Below are positions 15,531 through 25,965 of a DNA stretch of 32,790 nucleotides, piece after piece; within the stretch, counting starts at the first letter, position 1; each line of letters starts with the position of its first letter. The notes beneath the pieces are model-generated. The model worked only from the letters and a program-made list of their open reading frames with translations. It did not search any database and had not been told where the DNA came from. Source of the stretch: Chromatiales bacterium (GTDB lineage Bacteria; Pseudomonadota; Gammaproteobacteria; Chromatiales; Chromatiaceae); NCBI GenBank assembly GCA_028278145.1, contig JANQEV010000012.1, positions 1 to 32,790 on the forward strand, given 5' to 3'. Made by a program: the position numbers and the translations under genes.

Positions 15531-17723
15531 ATGACAATAAAACAGAAAGTACAGCCCAATGAGCTCAAAGAGCCGCTGCAGCGCATACTGCAGGCCAGGC
15601 ATCATGATCCGTTTGAGGTACTGGGCCGCCATGTACAGGGAAAGAAAGTACTGGTACGGGCCTTTATGCCCCATGCCCGTGAGGTGGAGATAGTCGAGAT
15701 CGGCCAGCCCATGGAACGCATTCCAGGCAGTGACTTCTTCGAATGGAGGGGGGATCTGGATTCTTTACCAGCACAATATCGTATCTCATGGATTACCGAC
15801 TCCGGAGAACGTGTATCACGCTATGATCCATACTGCTTTGGCCCCCAGCTGGAGCACTATGACATGCACCTGTTCAAACAGGGCAACCACTGGCATGCCT
15901 ACCGCTTTCTCGGCGCCCATTTCCATGCTGTTGATGGCCATACAGGCACTCTGTTCGCCGTCTGGGCACCAAATGCCCAGCGCGTAAGCGTGGTGGGAGA
16001 CTTCAACCGCTGGGATGGCCGTGTCAATCCCATGCGCTCCAGAGGTGAAGCCGGAGTATGGGAGCTGTTCATCCCTGGGCTCGATGCTGGAAACATCTAT
16101 AAGTTCGAGGTCCTGAGCCAACAGGGTAATGTACTGCTCAAGACAGATCCCTATGGCAATCTGTTCCAGTTGCGTCCGGAGACCGCATCTGTAATTGCAC
16201 CAATACAGGAACATGAATGGAATGACGCCGCCTGGATGGAGGGGCGCAAAGAGTGCTCATGGCTGCACAACCCCATCTCCATCTATGAGATCCATCTGGG
16301 TTCCTGGCGCAGGGCCGACAACAACGGCTTTCTCAACTACCGTGAGCTGGCCCATCGCCTGATTCCATATATCCTGCAATTGGGTTTTACCCACATTGAG
16401 CTGCTACCTATTACTGAACACCCATTTGACGGCTCCTGGGGATACCAGACCACTGGCTACTTTGCCCCCACCAGCCGCTTCGGCACCCCGGATGATTTCC
16501 GCTATTTTGTGGACCAGATGCATCAGAACAACATCGGGGTAATCCTGGACTGGGTGCCTGCCCACTTCCCCAAGGATCATCATGCCCTGGGCCAGTTTGA
16601 CGGTTCTGCCCTGTATGAACATGCAGATCCACGCAAGGGTGAGCACCGGGACTGGGGTACATTTATCTTCAACTATGGCCGCGCCGAGGTGAAGAATTTC
16701 CTCCTGGCCAGCGCCATCTACTGGTTGGAGGAGTTTCACCTGGACGGCCTGCGGGTGGATGCTGTGGCCTCCATGCTCTACCTGGACTACTCCAGAGAAC
16801 CTGGAGACTGGGTTCCCAACGAACATGGCGGACGGGAGAACCTGGAGGCGGTTAAATTCCTGCAACAGCTTAATAGCGTCACCCATGAGGAGTTTCCAGG
16901 CACCATGATCCTGGCAGAAGAGTCCACCGCCTGGCCCCAGGTATCAGGACCAACCTGGATGGGCGGTCTTGGTTTCAGCATGAAGTGGAACATGGGCTGG
17001 ATGCACGACACCCTCTCCTATATGGAAAAGGATCCCATCCACCGCCACTACCATCATGACCTGCTCACCTTCGGTCTGCTGTACTGCTTCACAGAGAACT
17101 TTGTACTCCCCTTCTCCCATGACGAGGTGGTACATGGCAAAGGCTCGCTCCTGGACAAGATGCCTGGCGACGATTGGCAAAGGTTCGCCTCACTGCGTCT
17201 GCTATACAGCTATATGTTCACCTATCCTGGGAAGAAGCTGTTGTTTATGGGCAATGAATTCGCCCAGGGCCGAGAGTGGAACGACAACCAGGAGTTGGAC
17301 TGGTATTTGGCGGATCGTCCCCAACACTACGGTATCCAGCACCTGATCAGTGAACTGAACAGACTCTACCGTGAACTGCCTGCGCTGCACGCCCTGGAAT
17401 TCGAGGATAGAGGCTTTGAATGGATCGACTGCCATGATGCGGCCCAGTCTGTCCTTAGTTACGTCCGCCATGGAGCCAACGGTGAACAGGTGACTGTAAT
17501 CCTCAATTTTACCCCCATGCCCAGGGACAATTATCGAATAGGCCTGCCAGTAGCGGGAAAGTATCGGGAACTGCTCAACTCAGATTCTGAATATTATGGC
17601 GGTAGCAATGTGGGTAATATCAGCGAGATCTCCACTGAACCAACGCCCTGGATGGAACATAATCAGTCCCTCACTCTGACACTGCCTCCACTGGGTGCAC
17701 TTATCCTGCAGTTAGTTGACTAA
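15531..17723 (+). CDS. glgB: 1,4-alpha-glucan (glycogen) branching enzyme
   Basis: The 730-residue GH13 enzyme introduces alpha-1,6 branches into glycogen. An N-terminal domain of about 110 residues precedes a CBM48 module (about 120-220; [18 protein letters not shown]) and the catalytic barrel. Conserved motifs are [16 protein letters not shown] (nucleophile Asp410), ILAEES (acid/base Glu463) and [17 protein letters not shown] (His530-Asp531). The length equals that of long-form GlgB proteins with the extra N-terminal domain. It stands alone on the plus strand, divergent from the glgC operon, and converges on the GGDEF-EAL gene with a 9-nt gap. The start lacks a strong ribosome site; an 18-codon frame beginning at 15506 overlaps it. 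Confidence 0.97.
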   Translation: MTIKQKVQPNELKEPLQRILQARHHDPFEVLGRHVQGKKVLVRAFMPHAREVEIVEIGQPMERIPGSDFFEWRGDLDSLPAQYRISWITDSGERVSRYDPYCFGPQLEHYDMHLFKQGNHWHAYRFLGAHFHAVDGHTGTLFAVWAPNAQRVSVVGDFNRWDGRVNPMRSRGEAGVWELFIPGLDAGNIYKFEVLSQQGNVLLKTDPYGNLFQLRPETASVIAPIQEHEWNDAAWMEGRKECSWLHNPISIYEIHLGSWRRADNNGFLNYRELAHRLIPYILQLGFTHIELLPITEHPFDGSWGYQTTGYFAPTSRFGTPDDFRYFVDQMHQNNIGVILDWVPAHFPKDHHALGQFDGSALYEHADPRKGEHRDWGTFIFNYGRAEVKNFLLASAIYWLEEFHLDGLRVDAVASMLYLDYSREPGDWVPNEHGGRENLEAVKFLQQLNSVTHEEFPGTMILAEESTAWPQVSGPTWMGGLGFSMKWNMGWMHDTLSYMEKDPIHRHYHHDLLTFGLLYCFTENFVLPFSHDEVVHGKGSLLDKMPGDDWQRFASLRLLYSYMFTYPGKKLLFMGNEFAQGREWNDNQELDWYLADRPQHYGIQHLISELNRLYRELPALHALEFEDRGFEWIDCHDAAQSVLSYVRHGANGEQVTVILNFTPMPRDNYRIGLPVAGKYRELLNSDSEYYGGSNVGNISEISTEPTPWMEHNQSLTLTLPPLGALILQLVD

Positions 17724-17732
17724 GAAAAACCA

Positions 17733-20700
17733 TCAGCTCGCAGAGGAATAATCGCGAATATACTTACTGAACTCACCCGGGTCCAGAGGGCGGCTGAAAA
17801 GGTAACCCTGAACCAGGCGACATCCATGTTCATGCAGAAACGATTGCTGGGCATCAGTCTCCACCCCTTCTGCGATAACATCCAACTGCAGACTCTCTCC
17901 CAAGGAAAGCACAGCTTTCACTATAGCTTCATCATTCTTATCTCTAGGGATGTCCATCACAAAAGAGCGGTCAATCTTCAACTTATCAAATGGCAGCAGT
18001 TTCAGGTAACCCAAAGAAGAGTAACCAGTACCAAAATCATCGATGGCCAGGCTGACACCGTAACTGCGAAGCTCTTCGAGAATCTGAATAACATTTGGAC
18101 CTATCTCGATAAGAGAACTCTCGGTAATCTCCAACTCAAGATGGTGCGCCTCCACACCTGTTTCACCCAGCACCTGCCTTACATCCTTGACAAAATCCAG
18201 GTTCTGCATCTGCTTGCCTGAAACATTAACTGCAACCCGGTCCAGTTCTATCCCGTCCGCGCGCCAAGCCAGAAACTGTTTACAAGCCTTGTGTAACACC
18301 TGCATACCCAGTTGACGAATCAAGCCGCTATCTTCCGCAATCGGAATGAAATCCAATGGTGGTATCATCCCCCGTTCCGGGTGCTTCCAGCGCACCAGGG
18401 CCTCGGCTCCCACAACCCTCTGGTTCGTTATGTCTATTTGTGGCTGATAGACTACGCTCAGAGTTTCCTGGGTAACTGCTTTGCGCAGATCATTTTCCAA
18501 TGCGACCCGCTGAATGGCGGATTGAGTCATCTCCGTTGTATAGAAGGTAAATGTATTGCGTCCACTCTCCTTGGCCCGATACATGGCCGCATCGGCATTA
18601 CGAATCAATCCGGCAACATCCTCCCCGTCATCCGGATAGACACTGACTCCTATACTGGTGGTTATATGCAACTCCTGATCTTCCAGTCTGAATGGTTGCT
18701 TAAACAGTAAGATTGACTTATCGGCAATAAGCGCCGCATCCTCAGATCGAACCAGATCCTCCAGCAAAATCACAAATTCGTCACCGCCGAGACGTGCCAC
18801 CGTATCCTCATCTCTGACCAGCTCTTTTAGTCGCACTGCTACCGCCCGCAACAGCGCATCACCAACTGGATGACCCAGGCTATCATTGATGTGTTTAAAC
18901 CTGTCCAGATCAAGAAACAGAACTGCCAGTTTGGTCTGCTCCCTACGTGCTCGCCGTATAGCATGCTCACAGCGATCATTCAGCAAAAAGCGATTTGGTA
19001 GATCTGTAAGTACATCAAACTGGGCCAGGTGATGAATGCGTTCTTCAGCACGCTTCTTTTCGGTAATATCAGAAAACACACTTATATATTGACTAACTTG
19101 GCCATCCTCATCTGCTATTGAAGTTATGGTCTGCCAGGCGGCAAATACCTCACCATCTTTTCGCCGGTTCCAAATTTCACCGCGCCAGAAACCTCTGGTC
19201 TGGATATCCCTCCACATCCGGGCAAAAAAGCTATCATCATGCAGATGGGAACGCATGATATTGGGTGCCTTTCCGATAACTTCTTCTGCAGCGTAGCCTG
19301 TAATCAAGGTGAAGGCCTGGTTTACTCTGAGGATGTTGGTCCGGGCATCAGTGATCATAATACCCTCTGTACTACTGTCGAATACACTTGCAGCCAGACG
19401 CAGTTCATTCTCCGTGCGTTTGCGTTCACGTATGTCGGTCAGACTGCCACGGATCAGATAGTGATCCCCGGCGGGCAGACGCACCAAACGAACTTCACAG
19501 GGGATTTCCTGTCCATTGGTATCACGACAAATCCATTCAAAAACCGGACTACCACCTCCATGTGCCTGGTCGATATAAGCATAGGCTGCCTCATAGGACG
19601 ACCTGCCATCTGGTTGGTTAGGTGGACTGATATCAGTGGGCCCCAGGCGCAGTAACTCATCCTGGGTCAGCCCTAGAAGCTGCTGAGCATGTTCATTGGC
19701 CTCCACAAACTTTTCACTCTCCAGGTCCATGACCAGGATGGCCTCTGGTGCATGTAAGCTCATGAGGCGGTATCGTTCTTCACTTTCGCGCAGGGCCCCT
19801 TCCGCCATCTGGCGTTGTTGAATATCCTCCTCCAGCTGCTCCCGCAGTATCAGCCCGGTCAGCGTCTCACTCAGCCTCTCCCCAATATCTGCAATCAGGC
19901 TTAACTCATGATCTGCCCATATGCGCTGATGGCTGCATTGATGCAATCCCATCATCCAGGGTCGTCCTGCCCTGGGTCTAATAACCAGTAACAGCATTGA
20001 TTGTATTTTAAAGTGCACCGCCCACTCCGGTGTCTCCTCTGCTCCAGGCTCAAATAGATGGACCATAGGCCCATCAGCCGCCATGGCCTGTTGCAAAATG
20101 GACCTAGCAACGGCATCCATGGGGGACTCTCCACCTGCCGCAAAAGCACCTGGATACTCAGGGGTCGTATCCTCTGCCGTGATCTGCAACGTTGGCGCAT
20201 CCGGGTCACATGGATATAACATCCAGGCGCGATCTGCGGAGAAAATCACCAGCAATGACTTTACTGCTGCCTGAGTCATCTCCTCAACCGTCTCAGCCCC
20301 AGAGGTGGAAAGTGAAATCTGCTCCAGGTTGGAAAGGTACTGTTCGCGTTGTTGCAAGGCAGATTCTGCCTTACTGCGTGCTGTTATATCTGTTGAGATG
20401 CCGCACACAGCATAGACTTCACCATTAGCGTCATGTAAAGGAAATTTGATTGAGACATATTTGTGCAATCCATCATCCTGGGATACCGTCTCTTCATACT
20501 GCACCGGCCTGCCAGCAGACAATACTTGCAGATCATTTTCTCTGAAGGCATCTGCACTCTCCGCCGGGAAGAGGTCATGATCGGTTTTACCAACAACATC
20601 AGTTTGTGAAATATGGAATAGCTCAGCATACCGTCTATTGATGAGCAGGTATTTCCCATCCAGGTCTTTCAGATAGATTACCGCAGGTGAGTTATCCAGA

Positions 20701-21764
20701 ATCGCCTGCAGACGTTCATTACTATCACGTATGGCCTCTTCCACCAGTTTGCGTTCTGTAATATCCCGGATAAAGGCGGTAAAAAAATATTTACCACCCT
20801 GGTCGACTGGCACAATTGACATCTCTATGGGAAATACATGCCCCTCACCATGCATGGCTTCGATTTCAACTATGCAGTTTGTCATCGAACTTTTGCCAGT
20901 GTGCAGGAAATTCTCCAACCCCTCACGGTACCTCTGCCGCATTGCTTCCGGGATGATAGTCTCATCCAGTCGGCTGCCAATAACCTGTTTCCTCAGCAGA
21001 CCGAATACTTTCTCAGCCTGGGCATTCCATACTCGTATTACACTTAGCTCATCCATCACGATAACCGCATTCGTGGAGTGTTCAACGATCAGATTATTCT
21101 GCAAACTTTTTTCAAACCAGCGCACCATTGGCTGGGTGATACGAAAAAACAGGAAGGTACCTATTCCAATCACAAACAGAGCCACCAGACCGGCATAAGC
21201 AGATGCCTGGATAAACGGTTGGCGTATCTCCTCCAGATCAATCTTGGCCACAATTCCCCAGCCCAGTTCAGGTAATGGCTCATGGGCCGCCAGTACCAGC
21301 ACACCACGATAGTCTAGCCCTACAATAGAGCCAGAGTCGCCCCGCAAAGCCCTGCGCATTGGCTCTGCCAATTCAGAATCGAGTGGGACTGGTGCGGGGG
21401 TATCGAGATCATAATGCCTATGGCTTAACAGGAACATGATCTGGTCTGCTTCTATCCTGGCCAGGGTAAACTCACCGGTATCACCAAATCCTTTGAATCT
21501 TTTATGGGCGTCCGTAACCTGGTTCAAGGTGGCCCCTTTTGGCCCCTCAGGATGTACGTCTTTACTATGAATGGCATCAAAGCGCGCAACCGACTGAATA
21601 AACTGAGCCCGACTTTGCGCCAGTTCCACCAAGCGATCCCGTTGTTGCTCATAGGCTGCACGATAGAGAATCAGTATCGATATACCTGTCACCATGAGCA
21701 CACATATACTCATCACCAGGATGAGAATAATTGATCTACGGCCAATTGGTTCTTGTAATTGCAT
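17733..21764 (-). CDS. Multi-PAS/GAF membrane sensor with GGDEF and EAL domains
   Basis: This very large protein of about 1343 residues probably turns over cyclic di-GMP. Order: TM helix (about 11-34), periplasmic sensory region to about 187, TM helix (188-208), two PAS domains (about 222-465), a GAF-like domain (about 480-645), two more PAS domains (about 660-905), GGDEF (about 915-1075) and EAL (about 1095-1340). The GGDEF core is canonical (LGGDEFVILL) with an RxxD inhibitory site five residues before it. The EAL part keeps EALVRW, NVSGKQM, LEITES, DDFGTGYSS, LKIDRSFV and AEGVET, so both activities look possible. I start at the Met at 21764; the frame extends to 21866, but neither has a good ribosome site. 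It directly follows the c-heme GGDEF gene and is likely co-transcribed. Confidence 0.9.
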   Translation of the reverse strand: MQLQEPIGRRSIILILVMSICVLMVTGISILILYRAAYEQQRDRLVELAQSRAQFIQSVARFDAIHSKDVHPEGPKGATLNQVTDAHKRFKGFGDTGEFTLARIEADQIMFLLSHRHYDLDTPAPVPLDSELAEPMRRALRGDSGSIVGLDYRGVLVLAAHEPLPELGWGIVAKIDLEEIRQPFIQASAYAGLVALFVIGIGTFLFFRITQPMVRWFEKSLQNNLIVEHSTNAVIVMDELSVIRVWNAQAEKVFGLLRKQVIGSRLDETIIPEAMRQRYREGLENFLHTGKSSMTNCIVEIEAMHGEGHVFPIEMSIVPVDQGGKYFFTAFIRDITERKLVEEAIRDSNERLQAILDNSPAVIYLKDLDGKYLLINRRYAELFHISQTDVVGKTDHDLFPAESADAFRENDLQVLSAGRPVQYEETVSQDDGLHKYVSIKFPLHDANGEVYAVCGISTDITARSKAESALQQREQYLSNLEQISLSTSGAETVEEMTQAAVKSLLVIFSADRAWMLYPCDPDAPTLQITAEDTTPEYPGAFAAGGESPMDAVARSILQQAMAADGPMVHLFEPGAEETPEWAVHFKIQSMLLLVIRPRAGRPWMMGLHQCSHQRIWADHELSLIADIGERLSETLTGLILREQLEEDIQQRQMAEGALRESEERYRLMSLHAPEAILVMDLESEKFVEANEHAQQLLGLTQDELLRLGPTDISPPNQPDGRSSYEAAYAYIDQAHGGGSPVFEWICRDTNGQEIPCEVRLVRLPAGDHYLIRGSLTDIRERKRTENELRLAASVFDSSTEGIMITDARTNILRVNQAFTLITGYAAEEVIGKAPNIMRSHLHDDSFFARMWRDIQTRGFWRGEIWNRRKDGEVFAAWQTITSIADEDGQVSQYISVFSDITEKKRAEERIHHLAQFDVLTDLPNRFLLNDRCEHAIRRARREQTKLAVLFLDLDRFKHINDSLGHPVGDALLRAVAVRLKELVRDEDTVARLGGDEFVILLEDLVRSEDAALIADKSILLFKQPFRLEDQELHITTSIGVSVYPDDGEDVAGLIRNADAAMYRAKESGRNTFTFYTTEMTQSAIQRVALENDLRKAVTQETLSVVYQPQIDITNQRVVGAEALVRWKHPERGMIPPLDFIPIAEDSGLIRQLGMQVLHKACKQFLAWRADGIELDRVAVNVSGKQMQNLDFVKDVRQVLGETGVEAHHLELEITESSLIEIGPNVIQILEELRSYGVSLAIDDFGTGYSSLGYLKLLPFDKLKIDRSFVMDIPRDKNDEAIVKAVLSLGESLQLDVIAEGVETDAQQSFLHEHGCRLVQGYLFSRPLDPGEFSKYIRDYSSAS

Positions 21765-21874
21765 GTTATCGGTAATATAGACTAGTGCCGGATTTATATC
21801 CTGACAGACATCGAATTGATTGATTCTCCTCGGTGGAACTAGCAGTCCGACCGCACAGACAAGCATCTAAAGCA

Positions 21875-23737
21875 TCAATATGCTGCTTCATCTGACCACA
21901 TCTCTGCATCAAAATGTAGTACCTGATTGCGCCCAGCCTCCTTGGCCTTGTAGAGTGCGACATCTGCATACTTAACCACCTGCCAAAACGAGTTGCTGTC
22001 ATTTGGATAGTCGGCCACACCGATGGACAGCGTCTTTTTCAGTACCGCGCCAGGTACTTCAATCTGAAGTTTTTCTACCGCAGACCGTATCTTCTCTGCC
22101 ACCTGATCACCGCTCTGCTCATCCGTGTCACGCAGTACGATAAGAAACTCTTCACCACCATAGCGTATCACCATATCCGAGTTGCGAACCGATTCACTCA
22201 AACAGCGTGCCAGTACCTTCAGGGTGGTATCTCCAGCTTCATGACCATAGGTATCGTTGACCTGTTTGAAGTAGTCCAGGTCGGCCATAAGTATAGAGAA
22301 GCTCTTTTTTCGCCGATCCGCATAGGCCACCAGGGTCTCCACATACTCCTGCAGAAAACGTCGGTTGTAGAGTCCGGTCATAGGATCACGCAAAGTGGAC
22401 TCCCGCAGACTATCCATCAGGCGTTTACCCTCAAGCACTGGAGCAGCCTCGCGGAAATAGACCTGCATAAACGGGATCATGCGTTGCATCATTGGCGCCT
22501 GCACTTCATCTGTCACCAATTGGATCACACTACCAACCGTTCCCGACTGAATCATAGGTATACAGACGTGGGAGTTCTCCTCCTCGCCATCGGGTGGACG
22601 GAAAGCAGTGCAGATACCTGGGGAATTGACCGAATCCACCGTATGGCCGGTACGCATGGCACGACAGGCCTGGGAACGCAATAATATCTGCGGATCACAC
22701 CAACGGCATTCCGCCCCGATATCACCATCCACTGCAATTGGCTCCAGGCGGTTTTTACTTGGTTTGACCTCATAGATGGTGAAGCGATCAATAAGAAATT
22801 CTTCATGCACAACCTTAGAAAGGCGCTGATAGACCTCATCCTTGGTCTCATCCTCTTCGATGGCCTGCTTGAAACTTGATACTTCCTCCAGCCCCTCCAC
22901 CATGTCTATGGTTGTAGCTAGCAGGTTACTGCCTGGAGTCTGATTACACCGTATCAGAGCGGCCACCTTGCTGCTGATTCTACCCAGCCCATCACCAAGA
23001 AACCCAAACATACTGTTGAGGTCTTTGGCAATCTGGCCAATTTCATCCTGGCTTTGCACTTCAATACGAGCAGAAAAATCCCCACTTTTTGCCCGCGTTA
23101 CAGCATTTTGTACCGACTCAGCAGTGCTGATAAGAGGCTTAAGCATGCGCCGGGAGTAAAGTGCAGAGATGATGGAGAACAATGCAACCACAAAGGTTAC
23201 CAGGGCTAAAGTAAGCAGGGCCTTGGACTGTTGCTCAGAGAGTGAGATATGCAAGGTGATCGCACCTAACACCGTCCCCTCCTTAACCTGATGACACTGC
23301 AGACAATTGGTGTCACCACCAGCAGTGGCAACATAAGGGACAGTGCCACGAAACACCGGCTTGGTACCCTCACTGATCAGCTTGAAGAAAGGCGCACCAC
23401 TTGTGATCACCTGATTCTCAATCATATCAGTGCTGGTCTCTCCAGCCATACCAGGACCAAACTGTTTAACCACCTCTGGGCTGCGCACTACCCGACTGGA
23501 GAGCAGGCCACGCACTTTCTCTAGACGGTTGAGAAAGCTCTGGCGCTTATCGATAGTACCGTTGCTCATGGATTCTGTGAGGTGAACCCTTACGATCTCC
23601 GCAGCGGTCTGTACCTGTTCCTGGGCACTGCTTAGAGAGAACTGGCGAAATGAGAAAGTACTGACCGCTAACAGGGCAGCTACAACTAAAGCGGCCATAC
23701 CAAAGAAAAAGAAATTGGTCTTGGTGTTTAGTTTCAT
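21875..23737 (-). CDS. Diguanylate cyclase with periplasmic c-heme motif, HAMP and Cys-rich GAF domain
   Basis: The 620-residue membrane sensor has a TM helix (about 8-28), a periplasmic domain containing a c-type heme motif CLQCH (145-149) near its end, a second TM helix (about 171-195) and HAMP (about 196-248). A GAF-like region (about 290-435) carries cysteines at 344, 347, 358 and 376 (C-R-W-C, C-R-A-M, I-C-T-A-F). A C-terminal GGDEF domain has an active GGEEF (527-531) and an RxxD inhibitory site (518-521). The heme domain resembles DUF3365/Tll0287-like modules from general knowledge. It should make cyclic di-GMP in response to a periplasmic redox or gaseous ligand, but the signal is unknown. 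The gene lies 8 nt before the long open frame of the GGDEF-EAL gene. Confidence 0.9.
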   Translation of the reverse strand: MKLNTKTNFFFFGMAALVVAALLAVSTFSFRQFSLSSAQEQVQTAAEIVRVHLTESMSNGTIDKRQSFLNRLEKVRGLLSSRVVRSPEVVKQFGPGMAGETSTDMIENQVITSGAPFFKLISEGTKPVFRGTVPYVATAGGDTNCLQCHQVKEGTVLGAITLHISLSEQQSKALLTLALVTFVVALFSIISALYSRRMLKPLISTAESVQNAVTRAKSGDFSARIEVQSQDEIGQIAKDLNSMFGFLGDGLGRISSKVAALIRCNQTPGSNLLATTIDMVEGLEEVSSFKQAIEEDETKDEVYQRLSKVVHEEFLIDRFTIYEVKPSKNRLEPIAVDGDIGAECRWCDPQILLRSQACRAMRTGHTVDSVNSPGICTAFRPPDGEEENSHVCIPMIQSGTVGSVIQLVTDEVQAPMMQRMIPFMQVYFREAAPVLEGKRLMDSLRESTLRDPMTGLYNRRFLQEYVETLVAYADRRKKSFSILMADLDYFKQVNDTYGHEAGDTTLKVLARCLSESVRNSDMVIRYGGEEFLIVLRDTDEQSGDQVAEKIRSAVEKLQIEVPGAVLKKTLSIGVADYPNDSNSFWQVVKYADVALYKAKEAGRNQVLHFDAEMWSDEAAY

Positions 23738-23847
23738 ATGAACTATGTAACATCCCTTTTAAGTTATTGTTATTCCATTAGCGTCCCAATCGGTAAAGAC
23801 TTTAATAAATATAGGGTAATAGTATGTTGCTACCTGCGCTCAAGGCA

Positions 23848-25935
23848 CTAGCTCTTACCGTCAATCTCAACTACACCTTCTAGAGCGCCCAGTAATGGCT
23901 GAAGATGCTGCCTGTAGTTGTGCCAGCGACCAACAGCATGGCTATGTATAGGCTCAAAAAACTCCTGATTGCCCGTGGTGCGTGAATTACCATCAATATG
24001 GAATTGCAGACATTGTGGATCCCACTCAAGACCCAGATAGTCTACTAAGAGTCGACTGGTTTCTTCTGGCTTCTGTACTAAATCTTCATACTCTAGTTCC
24101 AGTACAGGTAATCCAGTTTTTTGCCAATGCTTGGCCAGCCTGCGGTAGTTGCTGTAATGGGAACCCAGGTCTTCCAAGTCATACGCAAACGGGTATAACC
24201 ACCTGAAATCCTTGAAATAACACTCCAGACAGGTATCCACTTGATCGCGTAAACAGTGGATAACCCTGGCCTTGGGAAACAGCTTAAATATCAATCCAAG
24301 ATAGTGGATATTTCTCGGCATGGTATCCACTACCCGCAAGGTACCCGGCAGCATTTCCTGTTGTCTCTTAGCTAGGTACTCAGCTGCCAGGGCAGATAGC
24401 TGACTCTGATTTATACACTCAAGCGACAGCGGATACGGTTTACCGGTCTGTTTTTCTATATACCTGGAAATTTGTTCAATATCAGACAGTTCACCTGCAC
24501 CGGTTATCTGTGGGTGACTGGAAAGAATCTGTTCAGCCAGTGTCTTGCCCACACGAGGCATTCCAACAATAAACACTGGCAGCTCTGAGGAGTTATCTGC
24601 CTGAGGAAGATCACTAAAACTATTTGAATTTAGCGTTGCGACAATCTGGTCAATATAGTGTTGATATGCAGCACGATCATAGGGTTGTCCTTTTAGAGCA
24701 TTTCCCTGTCTATAGTGATCAAATGCCTCATCATACAACTGCGCTTCATCACACAGATCACCTAATCGGAACCGGATCTTCCTTATCTCATCCGCGCTGG
24801 TTGAACCTTGTTCAAGTATAGACTTCAGCTCATCAATAGATCTGGACTTCTGCTCCCTGTTTTGGGCCAGATGTGAGAAGGCGACAGCAACCCCACTATG
24901 TTTGCTACGCAGATTTACATAAGGCTCAATGCACTTTAACGCACTATCCTGATCATCCTGTTGCATCAGCACATGGAATTCACCACATGCCGCCTCAATA
25001 AAACCGGGTCGCAAGCGGATTGCTTCTCGGTAATGCGTAAGTGCTGACTGAAAATCAGCTTTATCACGCAGTGCATTAGCGAGATTATAATGAACTTCAG
25101 GAATATTCGGATCCAACTGCAAGGCCTTCTTGTGGCAATCCAGGGCAGCGTCGGGATTGCCACTGGTACTAAGGGCAATTCCAAGGTTGTCATGAAATTG
25201 TGCAATATCAGGCCTGTGTTTCACTGCTTCCCGGTAGTGAAACAACGCCTCATCCATCCGTCTCATATCAAGGAAGAGGCTACCAAGATTGGCATGCACA
25301 GTTACCAGTTTAGGATTGATACTAAGTGCCTGCTTATAAGCATCTATCGCAGCTTCAACCTCTCCAAGATCTTCCAGATCACAACCCATATTAATTAGCG
25401 CAGAAAACAGTTTTGGATTCAGGCGTAAAGCCTCTTTGTGGCTCGCCAATGCCAATTCAGGTTGACCGCTGATACGTAACACATTTCCCAGATTATCATG
25501 CAGTTGTGGTATATCAGGCCTGAGTCTCACTGCCTCTTTATAGTGCCCCAGTGCCTCATCTACCTGCTTAGCATTTATCAGAACATTGGCCAGATTGGCG
25601 TGGACTTCAAAATAGTCACTCTTCAGTTCCAATGCCTGCTTATAGCAATCAACAGCATCACTGTTGTTGGCTTGTGAGGCATATACATCAGCAAGCCCCT
25701 TATAGTAGGCAGGGTTTTCTGGTTCCAGGGATATGGCTTTTTGAAACAGCTTTATTGCATCAGGAAATTTGCGGGAACTGCTGGCGATAAGTGCCAGAAG
25801 AAACAGCGCTGGTGCATAATCTGGAGTCTGTTGCAGTAACTGCTGACACTGCTGCTGCGCCTTATTGTTATTACCAGCTTTATGCTGCTCCATTGCCAAC
25901 TGGTACAACTCAGAAGGAGAATTCACATCACTCAT
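23848..25935 (-). CDS. TPR-repeat protein with C-terminal sulfotransferase-like domain
   Basis: This 695-residue cytoplasmic protein has no signal peptide. Residues about 7-410 are tetratricopeptide repeats of 34 residues, including an apparent duplicated three-repeat block. Residues about 452-690 form a sulfotransferase-family domain with a PAPS-loop-like FIVGMPRVGKTLAEQIL (455-471), a 3'-phosphate-binding-like RVIHCLRDQVDTCLECYF (557-574) and a closing GRWHNYRQHLQPL. The usual SGT/SGS in the loop is replaced by VGK here. Such TPR-sulfotransferase fusions are widespread in bacteria but their substrates are mostly unknown; modification of peptides or glycans is possible. It follows pgi by 30 nt on the same strand, so the two may share a transcript without a clear functional link. 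Confidence 0.87.
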   Translation of the reverse strand: MSDVNSPSELYQLAMEQHKAGNNNKAQQQCQQLLQQTPDYAPALFLLALIASSSRKFPDAIKLFQKAISLEPENPAYYKGLADVYASQANNSDAVDCYKQALELKSDYFEVHANLANVLINAKQVDEALGHYKEAVRLRPDIPQLHDNLGNVLRISGQPELALASHKEALRLNPKLFSALINMGCDLEDLGEVEAAIDAYKQALSINPKLVTVHANLGSLFLDMRRMDEALFHYREAVKHRPDIAQFHDNLGIALSTSGNPDAALDCHKKALQLDPNIPEVHYNLANALRDKADFQSALTHYREAIRLRPGFIEAACGEFHVLMQQDDQDSALKCIEPYVNLRSKHSGVAVAFSHLAQNREQKSRSIDELKSILEQGSTSADEIRKIRFRLGDLCDEAQLYDEAFDHYRQGNALKGQPYDRAAYQHYIDQIVATLNSNSFSDLPQADNSSELPVFIVGMPRVGKTLAEQILSSHPQITGAGELSDIEQISRYIEKQTGKPYPLSLECINQSQLSALAAEYLAKRQQEMLPGTLRVVDTMPRNIHYLGLIFKLFPKARVIHCLRDQVDTCLECYFKDFRWLYPFAYDLEDLGSHYSNYRRLAKHWQKTGLPVLELEYEDLVQKPEETSRLLVDYLGLEWDPQCLQFHIDGNSRTTGNQEFFEPIHSHAVGRWHNYRQHLQPLLGALEGVVEIDGKS

Positions 25936-25965
25936 AACTTATGATCTCGAGACAAACTGGCATGG

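Noticed and set aside
15506..15559. A 17-codon open frame (plus stop) overlapping the glgB start, a possible leader peptide
   Set aside because: Only a weak AGGT precedes it and the peptide has no repeated amino-acid codons or hairpins that would suggest attenuation; too short to support.
17724..17732. Terminator between convergent glgB and the GGDEF-EAL gene
   Set aside because: The gap is only 9 nt and no stem with a T-tract was found at either gene end.
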